From Cyanobacteriota bacterium (GTDB taxonomy: Bacteria; Cyanobacteriota; Cyanobacteriia; Phormidesmidales; Phormidesmidaceae): a DNA stretch of 6,551 bases. Each line of letters begins with the position of its first letter. Within the stretch, counting starts at the first letter, position 1. Shown in pieces: positions 6,285 to 6,551 of this stretch. The DNA lies in assembly GCA_027592485.1 (NCBI GenBank), contig JAQCKL010000261.1, positions 1 to 6,551 on the forward strand, given 5' to 3'. The translations under genes and the position numbers were made by a program. The notes beneath the pieces were generated by a model, which was not told where the DNA came from, made no database searches, and was given only the letters and a program-made list of their open reading frames with translations.

Positions 6285-6500
6285 TTAGATATCACTGGTC
6301 AAAATAAAACGCCAGTCGGTGTTATCCATGCCATGACTGATCACACTGGCGATCACCCCTGGCTGAATTCCTTGCTGGGCCAGAATCATGGCTAGATGGT
6401 CGGTTTCAGGAACACAGAACATGTGGGTATATCCCGGCAGGGGATCCGTGATCGTAGCTTGAGATGCATTGCCCCATTGCACATGTATAGCCGTCGCCAC
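6285..6500 (-). CDS. Unrecognised small protein, 71 codons
   Basis: A 71-codon frame begins with GTG at 6500, directly after the TAA of the preceding frame (6501-6503). I do not recognise the protein. It shows no transmembrane helix or signal peptide; the middle and end (ETDHLAMILAQQGIQPGVIASVISHGMDNTDWRFIL) look like an ordinary small soluble domain. The first five residues, MATAI, are encoded by the 39-bp inverted repeat and the rest is unique. Two readings are open: a real second gene translationally coupled to an upstream gene, or the tail of a disrupted gene that gained a start from a repeat element. No ribosome site is evident, which fits coupling or an artefact. Confidence 0.45.
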   Translation of the reverse strand: MATAIHVQWGNASQATITDPLPGYTHMFCVPETDHLAMILAQQGIQPGVIASVISHGMDNTDWRFILTSDI

Positions 6501-6523
6501 TTAGGTTAAGACGTTACCACCTT
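6485..6523 (-). repeat. Right arm of the 39-bp perfect inverted repeat
   Basis: Exact reverse complement of 1-39. On the minus strand it encodes the same QGGNVLT, stop, GTG, MATAI arrangement as the left arm. The sequence on the unique side differs from the first base beyond the repeat. A further 28 bases of the presumed element are visible to the right, at 6524-6551, and the matching part of the left copy would lie outside the window. Confidence 0.85.
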
Positions 6524-6551
6524 GAGAACGTGCTCCATCGCATCTCTTAAG
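6501..6551 (-). CDS. C-terminal end of a frame entering from the right edge
   Basis: The last 16 codons before a TAA at 6501-6503 read LKRCDGARSQGGNVLT. The frame is open to the window edge, so it may be the end of a longer gene whose body is outside. The final seven residues are duplicated in the left arm at 1-24. The fragment is too short to name; a transposase or other repeated gene would explain two copies. Confidence 0.35.
   Translation of the reverse strand, partial: LKRCDGARSQGGNVLT

Noticed and set aside
1..6551. CRISPR array, tRNA or rRNA
   Set aside because: No regularly spaced repeats with unique spacers and no cloverleaf or conserved rRNA segments were seen. The repeats present are palindromes, a heptamer array and one inverted pair.

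Overview
The window looks like chromosomal DNA from a cyanobacterium, possibly of the filamentous Leptolyngbya/Phormidium type, although the genus is only a guess. The grounds are 11 copies of the HIP1 octamer GCGATCGC (starting at 435, 1118, 1322, 1574, 1724, 1840, 1918, 3405, 3782, 4098 and 4806), a tandem heptamer repeat of the cyanobacterial STRR kind, and cyanobacterial-style versions of a dihydroorotase homologue and a two-domain histidine phosphatase.

Layout from left to right. Positions 1-39 are one arm of a perfect inverted repeat whose partner is at 6485-6523. Positions 73-174 hold a cluster of small palindromes beyond the 3' end of a sensor gene. Positions 237-1994 (minus) encode a membrane-bound CHASE-domain histidine kinase with no receiver domain and no partner regulator in view. 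Immediately upstream of it on the same strand is a 52-codon ORF that resembles the broken N-terminus of an IS4-type transposase. Across a 155-bp divergent intergenic region lies the only plus-strand operon, an MntA/HepT (MNT-HEPN) toxin-antitoxin pair at 2333-3011 with a 14-base gene overlap. A dihydroorotase-family gene (3035-4360, minus) converges on it. That protein keeps the fold-level motifs but has lost most of the family's metal ligands, so it is probably not a working dihydroorotase. Upstream of it is a histidine-phosphatase gene (4523-5890, minus) made of two complete phosphoglycerate-mutase-like domains. The stretch 5891-6284 has no convincing gene and holds repeats. The right end has an unrecognised 71-codon ORF (6285-6500, minus) and the last 16 codons of another reading frame running off the edge.

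The genes do not form one pathway. The backbone is a sensor kinase, a pyrimidine-pathway homologue and a phosphatase. The toxin-antitoxin pair and the transposase-like remnant form an accessory insertion, and the interval from 1926 to 3404 contains no HIP1 site. The points most worth a second look are the apparently catalytically dead dihydroorotase homologue and the 39-bp inverted repeat at the ends. I see no CRISPR array, rRNA, tRNA or clearly new multi-gene system.
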